From assembly GCA_030549775.1 (NCBI GenBank), contig CM060172.1, positions 54,797,942-54,861,941 on the forward strand: DNA of 64,000 bases, written 5' to 3'. Positions 46,029 to 57,744 of this stretch are shown piece after piece (within the stretch, counting starts at the first letter, position 1; each line of letters opens with the position of its first letter). The DNA is from Tamarix chinensis (lineage: Eukaryota > Streptophyta > Magnoliopsida > Caryophyllales > Tamaricaceae). The notes beneath the pieces are model-generated. The model was not told the origin of the DNA and made no database searches. It saw only the letters and a program-made list of their open reading frames with translations. The position numbers and the translations under genes are program-made.

Positions 46029-46509
46029 TTAATGTAACCTTATGTGTTTTGTATACTAGTTATTATGATTGTATTGCTACCATAATTAGTTTTACCGTAC
46101 TGAACATCATTTTCATGGATATTGCTCATTCCTATGAGCAAACAACTCAGATTTTGTTGTGTAGGGAGTGATTTTATTCTAATGGGGTTTAGATGTAGAT
46201 TTAACATTATCTAGTAACTAGCTTTTGTTTGAATACCTTTTGGACTCTTAGTTTCATTATATTCCTTTTTTCTTGTATTTTGTTATTGTGTACTTGGAGT
46301 TTAATCTCCAGCTCTTATCTAAGTTTATGGACATTTTCTCTCATTATCTACTTATCTTATTTTAAGTTCTAAATGTATTCTCTTGTACTTGATATAAGGA
46401 TAATACGATGAGTCAAATTTATGTTGAGTATAGTGGTAACACTAAATTATCTTGTTATTACGGTTATGCTAAAATAAAAAATTTTAGTAGTATATTTTGG
46501 GGTGTTACA

Positions 46510-46722
46510 ATTAGTTTTGTTAGTTTAAGGTTTTTGGTCAAAGAAACCAAATTGGAAAAAAAATGGTCAAGGGATGATAAAGAAAAAGGAAAAAGAAGGA
46601 AAATAATTAGGATAAAATATTTAAGAAATAGTTTGGATTATGGTTTAAGGGTTAAAATGATAATTAAGATAATGCTTAGGGTTATGTTTGAATAAAGATT
46701 TAAATTTTTTTGAGGTGTTACA
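46510..46722 (-). mobile_element. E-B, segment 5 of 5
   Basis: AT-rich end with a purine-rich start (AAGAAAAAGGAAAAAGAAGG), closing TTTTTTTGAGGTGTTACA. Confidence 0.55.
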
Positions 46723-48528
46723 GTGAGAAACAAAGGCATAATTGTAATCCCCCAAAATTTTAAAAATATATAATTTACTAAATAACTTTTATTTGGGATA
46801 AATTAGCTTTTAAATCTATTTAGTTTAATTATTTTATGGATTTTTGGGTATATAAAATTGGATATAAATAGTTAACAAAATAAAATGAATATTTTATTAT
46901 TTTATCATACTCATTTTACTTGAATAAATTTCCAAACCAATATTTTTTCTAAAATTAAGTTTTTAAGCCCATATATTAAATTATTAAATAAATTTATTAC
47001 CCAAAAATATTATATTTTATTATTTTCTAAATTAAATTATTTTATTTTCCCCATTTTTTCTTTTTTTCTTTTTTCCCTTTTTCCTCTTTCTTTCTCCTTT
47101 TTCCTCATTTCTTTCTTGTTCCTTTTTCTTTCCCTTGGGCTGCCAGACCCCGACCTGCCCTACCTTCCTTGCGCTTGGGCTCTAGCCCGCTCCCCTTCCC
47201 TCCTCTCCTTCTCCTACGCGAGCCCGTTCCTTTTTCCCTTCTCACTTCCTCCCTCGCACACGAGCCCAGCCCATCCCAGCCTCCCTTCCTTTATTTCCTT
47301 CATTCTCCCCTTGACCGGGCTGACCCATTTCCTTCTTCCCCTTCGCCCGACCTGCAGACAGCCTCCCCTTCTTTCTTTCTTCTTCTTCCTTTCCTCGACG
47401 CTGCACCCGACCACCCCCGCCATCTCCGGCCACCCTACTTGCAACCCTCCTCCTCCCTACTATTATTCCTATCTCTCTCTCCCCCCCTACTATTTTTCTT
47501 GTCCCATCTTGACCCCACCACCTCTCTCTCTCCTCGCCCATGCGTTGCCTTTCCATTCCCTCTCCCTCCCACTCCCATACTCCTACCACCATGTCGCCAC
47601 CCTACCAAGCCCCCTACTGAAATGTCCCAAAAATATTTATGTTAAGAAATGTAATTAAATAAGAATTTATTAGGAAATTAATTTAATTATTTATTTTTAT
47701 TGGAATAGGAAGAAATTATTTAGGGCAAATTAAGAGGAAATTTACAAATATTTTCATAAGGGAAAATTTTGGCATTTTACTAATTAAAAAGGAATTTAGG
47801 AAAAATCTTTTTAAAAAAATCCTAAATTAGCCTAAAAAGGTAATTTAATATTATTTTATTTAAATATTTTTATTTTAAATACCAAAATATTCTAATTAAT
47901 TTAATTGACTCCAACCTACTTAAAAATTTCTTTCCCCTTTTTCCTTTTTCTTTTTCCTTCTTCCTTTTTCTTTCTTTTCTTTCTTTTTCCTTTCCTTTTC
48001 TTTCTTTTTCCTTCTTCCTTCCGATTGGTCCTGTCGCGGTCCAATCCCTCCTTTTTCTTTCCTTTCTTCTACAGCCCATCCTCCGTTCTTTTCTTTTCTT
48101 CCTTCGGCAGCTGAAGCGCTACGTATTGCGCCTTTTCCCTATGGAATGTTGTGTTCCATTTAAACTTTTATAACCATTGCTAATCGACCCGGTTCTCCTT
48201 TCTTTTTTTCCCCAGCCGCCCGGTTCACATTCTTCTTCCTCCTTCCTCCTCCATCGTCGACCTGCATCTCCACCGCCTCTGAAAATGGTGTCGCCAGCCA
48301 CGCTTGACTTGACAGGCCGTTTCTCTTCTCTTTCTCTTCCCCTTGAATCGCAGATCAGCCTAACCTAACCCACTTCCCTTTTCTTTCACGCAAAACTCTC
48401 CTTTTCCTACGCAAAAAGCCAACTCTGACCTAAATTTGTGCTGGCCAATTGATGCCACCGACTACCCCAAGCCCTACCTACATTATCCTCCCGCCGACCT
48501 TCAGAACCCTATTTTTCCCTTTAAACTC

Positions 48529-48537
48529 TATAAATAC
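48529..48537 (+). promoter_or_regulatory. TATA box of E-L
   Basis: TATAAATAC preceded by CCTTTAAACTC, at the same place relative to the pyrimidine tract as 17139 in E-E. Confidence 0.65.
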
Positions 48538-49199
48538 CTCTTGTTTGGTTGATTTCGAAGCTTTTTTCCCGAAACCCTAAGAAACCTACCCTGTGCACCA
48601 CCGTGACTTTAGACGACCTTTCCTTCTCCATCAACCAACTATGTCACCATCTCAACCTACCTAAGTCTTCCCCGCACCACCCTCTAACTAACTGGACAAC
48701 CCATCTCCCTCGATTATTCTTGTATGAGCCACCACAGCCGTGCAAAGATCCCTCCCCATCAAGCCAAATTTTTACACCTGCAACCCCTCGCACCACCGTC
48801 CACCACCACATCCGTCGCTATCACTGCCTCCTACACCACCCAAAAGCTGCTACTAATCTTCCTCCACCTAGCCATACCCTTCTTTTATCCTTCTCTCTTT
48901 TTCTCTTTCTCTTCATTTCGGCCGCCACCTCTGCCGCCGCCACTTGTTGTGCCACCACCCTCACTTTACTCCTCTCAGCCTAGGCTACGACCAACACCTC
49001 AACCACCACCCTCATTCTCCACCTTTTCTTCTCAAACCCCAACTTTTTTCCTTTTCTATCCTCCTTTCTAGCCACTGTCGTGCACCACCGCTAGTGCTAC
49101 CCATCTCTGTTGACTCAAGGTAAAACCCTAGACCCTCTCAGCCCTTCTCCCCTATTTATTTAAGCTTACCCTAATTTATTTCAATTTTTAACCTTTATT

Positions 49200-49770
49200 C
49201 GATTATTATGATTAATAATAATAATAATAACAATAATAATAATAATATTATTATTATTATTTGGTGTAATATTAATGTTATTATTTCTTGGCAGGGTCGA
49301 GAGTGTGTAGGAATTACTTAGATTATTAGTTTTGAATTAATATTATTATTATTATTATTATAAGTGGTATTATTATTATTATTACTCTTATTCACTTAGA
49401 GGGCCGATACCTATTTTACTTAAATAAGTCGATTTCTATCATTTTTATTATTTATATTATTATTATTATTATAAATAATATGTATTAATATTATTATAAT
49501 TATTACCAATAGTACTTTTACTACTTTAGGGTAGAGTTGAAAACCCTACCTTATGTTACTTTTGGTTTAAGTCATTTCATTATTATTATTACTATTATTA
49601 TTATTATTATTATTTTATAATTTGACTATTATTATTATTACTATTTTTATTAATAATGTTTTAATGATATTTTTAGTATTATTTTGGGTGGAGGGTAGAA
49701 GCCCTTATACCACCATTCGTTTTAATATTAGCATTAGCATTTTTGGTATTATTTTGTGTAGTTATTATTA
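49200..49770 (+). repeat. TTA/TAA-rich zone of E-L
   Basis: Imperfect trinucleotide repeats (AATAATAAT then TTATTATTA). Confidence 0.8.
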
Positions 49771-49928
49771 GTATAGTATTATTTTATTTAAAAACCTGGT
49801 ATTGGGATAAGTTAGTAAATAATAGCATTTTTAGGAGGGAACCTAATTCTAGTTTTTCCCTCATAATAGGTGAGACCAGTCAAAGCCCTAAAGAGGTATA
49901 AGAGCGTGCTCCAAGACCCGTGACGTTT

Positions 49929-49937
49929 TAGGTAAGG
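49929..49937 (+). other. Splice-donor-like motif in E-L
   Basis: TAG/GTAAGG after GAGCGTGCTCCAAGACCC, matching 18538-18546. Confidence 0.35.
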
Positions 49938-50186
49938 AGTAACTAATGTCGTTTGTGTGTTATGTGCTTTACATGCCATGCATGCCATGTGATATGAAAT
50001 TATAATGTATTTTATGTGTAATTGTATAACTATCATATATGCAGCATGATATGGAGTTAAGGTAAGATCGTGCATTAAATTGAGGCATATGTATTATGTG
50101 TGTTGGTTGTGTTATTATTGTGGTATGGTGTGGTCCATAAGACATGCATGATAGGTTTTGTAAAATAATGATGGGGAGTGTAATAA

Positions 50187-50425
50187 TGTGGAGTTGGGGT
50201 TTGCATGGAGTTAGTGTTTGCATGGAGTTAGGGTTTGCATGGTGTTAGGGTTTGCATGGAGTTGGGGGTTTGCATGGAAATAGGGTTTGTATGGAAGTAG
50301 GGTTTGCATGGAGTAGGGTTTGTATGGAAGTAGGGTTTGCATGAAGCTAGGGTTTTATAGAAGTAGGGTTTGTATGGAAGTAGGGTTGGCATAGAAGTAG
50401 GGTTGGCATGGGTGTTAGGGTATGC
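50187..50425 (+). repeat. Telobox array TAGGGTTTGCATGGAAG, about 17-bp period
   Basis: Exact TAGGGTTT occurs at 50229, 50246, 50281, 50298, 50314, 50331, 50348 and 50364, with spacing of 16-17 bp and one double step. The unit is TAGGGTTTGYATGGAAG. Confidence 0.85.
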
Positions 50426-50559
50426 TATGGTTGTGGTGGTTAACTAGGGTTTGGAGGATAAGAATAGTAGGAGTCGGTCATGCATGTCTGGGTGAAAGCT
50501 TCTAAATAAAATACTTAAGACACTAATCATTTAAAGTGAAAGATTATTGAGTCGGGTAT

Positions 50560-50860
50560 GAACCAATCCACCGGTTAGAAATAGTGGTGTGGACCTGATG
50601 TCTCACAAATGACTGATCCACCAGCAAATAATAGTGGTGTGGACCTGTTGTCCCGCAAGTGACCGGCCCACCGGCAATTATAGTGGAGGATCCCGAGCTC
50701 AATAAACACAAACCAGAGTTTGCTAAGGCACTTAAAAGATACTAATTATATATAGTGGAATACTATGTGAGCAGGAACCGAACCGATCCACCGATTAGAA
50801 ATAGTGGTGTGGACATGGTGTCCCGCAAGTGACTAACCCACCAACTAAAATAGTGGGGTG
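50560..50860 (+). repeat. CCACCGG-monomer array of E-L
   Basis: Five monomers (three plus two). Spacers again pair: GGAC/GTCC with loop CTGTT (50641-50653) and GGACA/TGTCC with loop TGG (50811-50823). Confidence 0.75.
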
Positions 50861-52974
50861 TTCCTGTACTTGCATGGATTTGATAAAAGGTATGGTGTGA
50901 ATCGACTTACGATAAGAGATTAATCAAATAATTAATCTTGACTTTTTGGGCCTTTATGTGCGGGCTTGATCATTTATAAGCTGTATAATACTCTGCATGA
51001 CTTTATATATTATATGTGTGGGTTTGAATGTGTGTAAGTTGAATATTATCCTGCATGATTTTATGTTCTTGTGTGTTGGCCTTAATATTCGGTTGCCTTA
51101 CTTACTACGTAGCGTACTGATCACCATTTTCATGAGTGTTGCTCATTCCCACGAGTAGAAGGCCCATCTGACGTGTTGCAAGTAGGTGATGCCTTCTTTG
51201 ATGCCATTGATGTCTATAGGACATTAGATGGGGTCGAGTGATGCTTTGGGCCGGATCAAGTCTTTGGAGTGGCGTGGCCGGTTTTTCCATTATGAGATTA
51301 TTATTCCTTTTCTCTTTTAACTATGTTTGAAACTCCATAAACAATTTTAATATTGTAGCTATTTTTAGTCTCTTAAGAACTATCTCTCGTATTTTGGATT
51401 ATGTAAAACTCATGCGTACTCTGATTATTGATTTGCGAACTTTAATTTATGTATTAATGTGTGATGATGACAATGTTTTCTTAGTCTTAGCACTTGGTAT
51501 TGGGACGGTAGGACCGTAGGAGTGAACCGGTCTGGTACTAAGTGTGGCGGTAGCATCCCTAGAATTTATGAGTTTTAAATTTAAATATTTTATGGAAAAA
51601 AATAGTAAATTTTGGGGTGTTACATCTATCCCCTCCTTTTCTGTCCCTCTTCTTTTTCTTCTTCCCTCCCTGCTTCATCCTATCATTTTCGAGCCTTCTA
51701 TCCCCTTCCCCAATCTTCTTTCTCTCCCTTTTTTCTCCTTCCACCTCCCTCCCTATTTTTGTACCTCCACCCATTCCGCCACTTCCATAGCCACACTAGC
51801 CACCTGCACCACCCCACTACCACCCTCTACCTCACCCTTGCACCACCACACCACCCCTCGAGCCACCCTACAGCCCCCTTCTTCCTCCCCTCTTCTTTTT
51901 CTCTTCATTTTCACCCTTCTCGGTAGCCACCCAGCACCTCCTCCTTTCGCCGCCTCTACTGCCACCGGAGCCACCAAACCAATCCTTGCAACTTCCTCTA
52001 CCACCCCCACACCTCCTTTAGCCGAAACAACCACCTGCAGGCTGCAACCCTTCATTTTACTCCTCCCTTTTCCTTCCTTCTCAACCCCTCCACCTCGGCG
52101 GCCATTTTTATAGCCTCGTTGTCACTGCCGCCACCGCCCTTGGCCTCCGTCAACCTATCCTCGACCACCACCTACACCTCCTCTTCACCCTTGTACCTTT
52201 CCCTTACCTAAATCCTCCCCCACCTACCTTCTTTCCTAGCCCCAAAACCCTAACTTGAAATTGGCTCCCTATTCCCCCTTTCATGCCATTTTCGACCCTC
52301 TCCCTCATTTCTTTGCATGCAACTCATGCTACATTTCTTGGTTTATTTGGTTAATGATTTTAAGGTATAATAATATTTTAAGTTAAGTATTTCATTGATT
52401 AAGTGTTATAAAGTCTTATGTGTTGGTTTTCTTATTTCTAATATGATAAGTATGTATATTATTTTTAGGTATTGGTTTTGCAAATCAAAGCTTGAACCTT
52501 TGACCAGAATACTGGTAAGGTTCAATTTTTGTGGGAATTAAGGTAATCGTTAAACCCCACTTAAACGCATGGATAAACGTATGTTAGCATATTAAGGTTT
52601 TTAATATGTTATTATGCCCAGTATATGTTGTTTAATATAATATATGTAGTTTCTTGTATTGATTGATAAAAAGGAAGCATGTTAGTTTATATGCTATGTG
52701 TGGAAATATTACTTAAGGAAAAAGTTTGGTTATTAATGAAAATGTTGAGTACTTATCCATGTCATATTATGTTATATTATGTGACCATTGATCCATGAAT
52801 AATATTATTGTGAGCCTAGGGGTATTTTAGTAATATGTTTTGTGCAAGAGTGTGACCTAATATGTGTGGATGTTAATGAGTATTATGTTGAAATATAATA
52901 GTTGGTGGAGTTGGATAATGAGAATGGAGTATTAATAATAATACTTTATGTAGTGGTGATAATTTGATAAAGGT

Positions 52975-53890
52975 GGTGTAATAAAGGGTAAAATGGTAAT
53001 TTGTAAGTAAAAGGGTATTATGGTAATTTTGAAAGTAAAAGGATAAAATGGTAATTTTAAAAGTAAAGGCTAAAATTATAATTTTAAGGAAGTGAAGGGT
53101 AAAATGGTAATTTGTATGTGAAAAGGGTAAATTGTAATTTTGTATGCAAATGGCAAAATGGTAATTTTTAAGTGAAAAGGGTAAAATGGTAATTTTGTAT
53201 GTAAAGGGTAAAATGGTAATTTTAGAAGTAAAGGGTAAAATGGTAATTTTGGAAGTAGAGGGTAAAGTGGTAATTTTGGAGGCAAAGGGGCAAAATGGTA
53301 ATTTGCAAGCGAAAAGGGTAAAATGGTAATTTTGTATGCAAAGGGAAAAATGGTAATTTTATAAGTAAAAGGATAAGATGGTAATTTGTAAGTAGAAGGG
53401 GAAAATAATTATGGAAAAGGGTAGTTTGGTAAGTATGATAATAGAGAAGGGCAATTTGGTAATTTAACCAACTAAAGGGTAGTTTGGTAATTTTGATAAT
53501 GGAGAAGGGTAATTTAGTAATTATGATAATAGAGAAGGGCAATTTGATAATTTAACCAACTAAAGAGTAATTTAGTAATTTTGATAATAGAGAATGGTAC
53601 TTTGGTAATTATGATGATAGAGAATGGTATTTTGGTAATTATGATAATAGAGAAGGGTAATTTGGTAATTAGGATAATAGAGAAGGACATTTTGGTAATT
53701 ATGATAATAAAGAAGGCCGATTTGGTAATTTATTCAACTAAAGGGAAATTTAGTAATTATAACGAATGAGAAGGGTAATTCGATAATCTAATTAACCAAA
53801 GGGGGAATATGATAAGTATAACAATTACGAGGGGTGATTGCTGACCTAATAAGTGTGGGAGATAGTTTGGTAACCTAAACCGAGTAAGGA
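52975..53890 (+). repeat. GGTAAAATGGTAATTTT minisatellite of E-K
   Basis: Units of about 20-22 bp. After 53440 they change to GATAATAGAGAAGGGTAATTTGGTAATTAT. Confidence 0.8.
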
Positions 53891-54898
53891 TATGGTTAAG
53901 AACAACTATATGTGGATTACGTGCCTTGTGTGTCATGCCATATTGTGTACTTTATGCTTAATGAGTAATCATTTGTAGTGCAACTTGGAGTGAAGGTATG
54001 CTTATGTGACTTCCTTATGGCATGTGGATGATGATTATATATGTTGTGTAATACCCCATATTTTTAAAATCCAGATTTATTAAGCTTAATGATTTTATTA
54101 GCGTAATTTGATGTAAATAATTAATTATTCTAATTTCGTTTCGTTTTACAGATTTATCGATGATTTTGAATTCATAATTGAATGTAATTAATCATTGTCG
54201 TTGCGAACCATTCTAGACAAATTCGTTCATGACAGTGATTTTATTATATTCTTATGATTTCGATCTTCGGTTAAAAATATATATTCCCGTTCTTTCTCGT
54301 ATTTTGGGTTTTAATATTTTTAATTCGTCTGCGATTATATCTTCGTCAGGTGATTACGACCTTGTTTTGGAGTTATATTTCGTTAACAAAATATATTAAT
54401 TAAATTATAGAATTTCTATTTAAATAGTTAAATTTATTTTAATGATTTTATCCGTAGAAAATATTTCCAACTTTAAATTTATTCGTTTTCGAAAATTGTT
54501 AATATCTTCGAGAAGTTTTAAATTAAAAGATTTCGGAGTTTATTGATGAATTTCTTTCCAAAATTAATTTTCTTCCATTTTACGATTTTTGGTTTACGGA
54601 AAACCGATTTCGGAAATTATTTGAATTAGTCTCGGTTTATTAGAATTTAATTTAAATATTTACTTTTATGCTTTTAAATATTATTTTGAGGTCTTATAAT
54701 GTATTTCCGTAAATAATATAAATTTTTACGTACGTTGGTAAGTTTTTCCGAAAATATTTCCGAAATTCTTTATGTAGCTTTTATATCGATTTTAAGCCTT
54801 CGGAACCTTACGAAATAATTTTCATTTAATGAATTTTAGATAAAATTCCCCAATAATAGTTTTTAAATTTTTAGTAGTTTATTTTATATGTGTATTTG

Positions 54899-54931
<33 letters not shown>
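54899..54931 (+). repeat. A33 homopolymer
   Basis: Thirty-three consecutive A between TGTATTTG and CCGGCAGCC in U3 of E-M, where other copies have a pyrimidine run. Confidence 0.9.
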
Positions 54932-54933
<2 letters not shown>

Positions 54934-55335
54934 GGCAGCCCTACCCGATCGGGACCCCGACCCCCATCCCTTCTTTTTTCTTTCTCTCTTCTCTTTCCCT
55001 GCACCTGCCCCCCGACTCCCCTGCCCTTCTGCTCTCGCGACCCAGCCCAAGACCCCAGCCTCCCTCACCACCTCTTCTCCTCAGCTCCCCCAGCTCCTCC
55101 TCGCCAACCACCGTCGGCCACAACGGGCGACCGACCAACGCAGCACAACAGCCGCGCAGGAGCAGCAGCGACTGAAGCCGAGCCACCACAGCAGCTGCGC
55201 GCAGGAGAAGCAACCGCAGGCAGCACTGCCACCGTCCGGTCACCGTCGACGCCTGCTGACCACCGGCGAGCCACCCCTGACCCCGGAGGAAGCTTCCCCA
55301 GCCTTCCTTTGCCCGATTTATCGGTTTTTGTTCGG

Positions 55336-55343
55336 TATAAATT
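55336..55343 (+). promoter_or_regulatory. TATA box of E-M
   Basis: TATAAATT followed by CCCGAAAAACCCTAACC; E-L has CCCGAAACCCTAAG shortly after its TATA box. Confidence 0.6.
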
Positions 55344-55469
55344 CCCGAAAAACCCTAACCCTTGTTTTGGTTAATTGGGTGTGAATTAGCTTATGAAAAG
55401 CTAAATTGATTGTTGTATTATGTATATATGTGCTATAAGATTGATTTGGGTATATTAATTGTGTGGTTG

Positions 55470-56110
55470 TGTTGGAATTTTGGAAAAATCGGATTTTTGG
55501 CCGGGTTATGCCCGAATTTTTCGGACCCGCCCGTTTTTGCGATTTCGGACAAATTGATTATATAATATGTTTTTAAATGTATCTAATTTCATGTCGGAAC
55601 CGTCAATTTGAGAAATTTATGCAGAATTTATCGGAATTTGAATTCTAGGTCAAATTTTGGGTGTAATGAAATTGGGTCGTATAATTGAGCCGTTTCGCTC
55701 AATTGATTTTACAATATTGTTTAAAATGTATTTAATTTTATATTGGAAGTGTTGATTTGGGAAAATTGTACGTAATTGATCGGAATTGGATTTTTAGGTC
55801 AAAACTCCCGCGGGTTTAAATTGAATTATGTAATCGGGTTATTTTATTCAATTGACTATATAAATTACATTATGATATGTTTAATTACATTTTCGAACCG
55901 TCAATTGATATGTTTTGGCAAGAATTGATCGGATTTGCGTTCCGGGCTCAAAAACCCTAATTGTGCTAAATTGAATATTTCTATTATCGGTTTTGATCAA
56001 TTGATTATTTGATATGTTATAAAATGTGTTTAATTGCATTTCTAAACATTCAATTTGATCAAACTTATAGAATTTTACCGAATCGTATTTTCGGGCCCAA
56101 AACCCTAGAT
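55470..56110 (+). repeat. Tandem array, 149-bp period
   Basis: The marker GGxC(A) in GATTTTTGGCCGG, TTCTAGGTCAAA, TTTTTAGGTCAAAA, TTCCGGGCTCAAAA and TTTCGGGCCCAAAA recurs at about 55498, 55647, 55796, 55944 and 56093, every 148-149 bp. Each unit also has an AATTGATTAT...ATGTTTAAT section. Confidence 0.75.
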
Positions 56111-56454
56111 TTTAAGTGAGATTATGAAATTGGTTATTTGTATAGTTGTTTCGCTAAAATTAAATTTATAAAAATAGTGGAAATGTCCCAAGTGCTATTG
56201 TATTAATCCGTTTTGATTTAGTTTTAACCTTAAATCTTAATAAAGCTATGCTTTTAAGTTCTAAGTTTTGGACACGTTTTCTAAGAAAGATCATTTGTGT
56301 CGTTTGTGTTTATTTAACTAGAATATATGGATTATTGATTGATAGGATAGTTCCTAATTTAGTTTTGATTTCTATCGGATCTAGGAAAGCTTTCTCGTGG
56401 ACCCACGAACTAGGGATTCCTCTCCCTCTTATTTCGCTTAGCTAGCTTCGGATC

Positions 56455-56463
56455 CAGGTAAGT
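56455..56463 (+). other. Splice-donor-like motif in E-M
   Basis: CAG/GTAAGT, a full consensus donor, after GCTAGCTTCGGATC. Position corresponds to 18538 and 49929. Confidence 0.4.
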
Positions 56464-56944
56464 CTCTACTTACCTCTACTTGTGGTTGTTTAGTAAGGAC
56501 GTAACTAAGGCCACTTGTGTGCTCTGCATGTTTTAAGTGCCTTATATGCTTTGTATGGTTGTATGCTATAACCTGTATATTATGTGTATATTTGTGAAGC
56601 GCAGCATGGATCCGAGGTACGTCCCCGTACCCTTGTCTTCGTGTACTAATATGTTGTGGTACAAGTGTGATGTGGTGTGATGTGACGTGACCCCTACGAC
56701 ATGTAGGTTGGGTGATGTGAGGGAGTGTGGGGAAGTGAGGGGACTTGAAAAAGAAAAATAAGAGGTTAGAATGACCAAAGGGGAGTATGTTGGCTAAACA
56801 AGGTAAGGACGACCTAAGGAATTCACCAATTGTGAGATAATGAGGAGAAGGTGGAATTAAGTAAACAAAAAGGTGGGTATAAATTAAGGTTGCATGGGGA
56901 AGTCTGTTGCTTGGAGATATGATGGGTAGTATTGGAGTTTATAT

Positions 56945-57490
56945 AATGGTTTTAATGAGTATTTGGTGGTATTAATGACCTATGGTGGTATTAGGGTTTG
57001 TAAGGTGGCATTAGGGTTTATATAGTTGTTTTAATAATTACTGGGTGGTATTAATGACTTATGGTGGTATTAGGGTTTGTAAGATGGTATTGTGGTTTAT
57101 ATAGTGGTTTTAATGATTTCTTGATGGTATTAATGATTTATTGTGGTATTAGGGCTTGCAAAATGGTATTGTGGTTTATATAGTGGTTTTAATGATTTCT
57201 TGGTGGTATTAATGACTTATTGTGGTATTAGGGTTTGGAAGATGGTATTGTGGTTTATATAGTGGTTTTAATGATTTCTTGGTGGTATTAATGACTTATT
57301 GTGGTATTAGGGTTTGGAAGATGGTATTGTGGTTTACATAGTGGTTTTAATGATTCCTTGGTGGTATTAATGACTTATGGTGGTATTAGGGTTTGCAAGA
57401 TGGTATTGTGGTTTATATAGTAGTATTTATGATGTCTTGGTGGTATTAATGACTGATGGTGTCATTAGGGTTTTCGTGATGGTATTATGG
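56945..57490 (+). repeat. 79-bp higher-order repeat made of 20-bp units
   Basis: TGGTATTAGGG (or a close variant) starts at 56986, 57065, 57144, 57223, 57302, 57381 and 57460, exactly 79 bp apart each time. One period is four units of 20, 20, 20 and 19 bp: the TAGGGTTT type, TGGTATTGTGGTTTATATAG, TGGTTTTAATGATTTCTTGG and TGGTATTAATGACTTATTG. Confidence 0.9.
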
Positions 57491-57744
57491 TGGTTACGGT
57501 TAAAGAAGGTTAAGAGTGGTTAACCAGGGCTTGGTGTGGACAATCATGGTTCGTAAGGCTGTTTAGAGTTGTTTGGTGTTACTATGTGTACTATTGAGTA
57601 AAGTATAGTTATGAATGTGGAATTTTACCGTATGTGATGTGTAATGAATGTAGTGAATGATTTATACATGTCAAGGACATGATGTGATTCAATAAGATAC
57701 GAATAAGACATTAATTACGTAAAGTGAAAGACTGATGAGCCCGA

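Larger units (their letters stand above)
37009..46509 (+). mobile_element. E-I: interrupted LTR-like unit, ATTAG target duplication
   Basis: Starts TGTAATACCCATAATTT and ends TTTTGGGGTGTTACA. ATTAG stands at 37004-37008 and 46510-46514. Its own sequence is 37009-38718, 43907-44604 and 46037-46509; the rest is E-J and a LINE. It has a pyrimidine-rich part (37085-37300), a possible decayed TATA (CATAAATACCC at 37382), a 133-bp internal duplication, a decayed CCACCGG array (44170-44510) and the CATTTTCATGGATATTGCTC block (46107), homologous to 20576 in E-E. Confidence 0.75.
47618..51624 (+). mobile_element. E-L: solo-LTR-like unit, 4.0 kb
   Basis: Starts TGAAATGTCCCAAAAAT and ends TTTTGGGGTGTTACA, inserted in the polypyrimidine tract of E-K. 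Flanks are CCTAC (47613-47617) and TCTAT (51625-51629), differing by two C/T changes. It has AT-rich U3, pyrimidine tract (47930-49140), TATA box (48529), TTA-rich zone (49200-49770), donor-like site (49929), telobox array (50187-50425) and a partial CCACCGG array (50560-50860). Closest relative here is E-E. Confidence 0.8.

Noticed and set aside
47116..47658. Open frames of 180 and 158 codons
   Set aside because: Pyrimidine tract of E-K; the first runs across the insertion point of E-L at 47618.
50187..50425. Interstitial telomere repeat
   Set aside because: TAGGGTTT occurs every 16-17 bp within a longer unit, not as contiguous TTTAGGG.
54890..55384. Open frame of 164 codons starting at the A33 run
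   Set aside because: Begins with a lysine run encoded by the homopolymer and crosses the TATA box; no recognisable domain.
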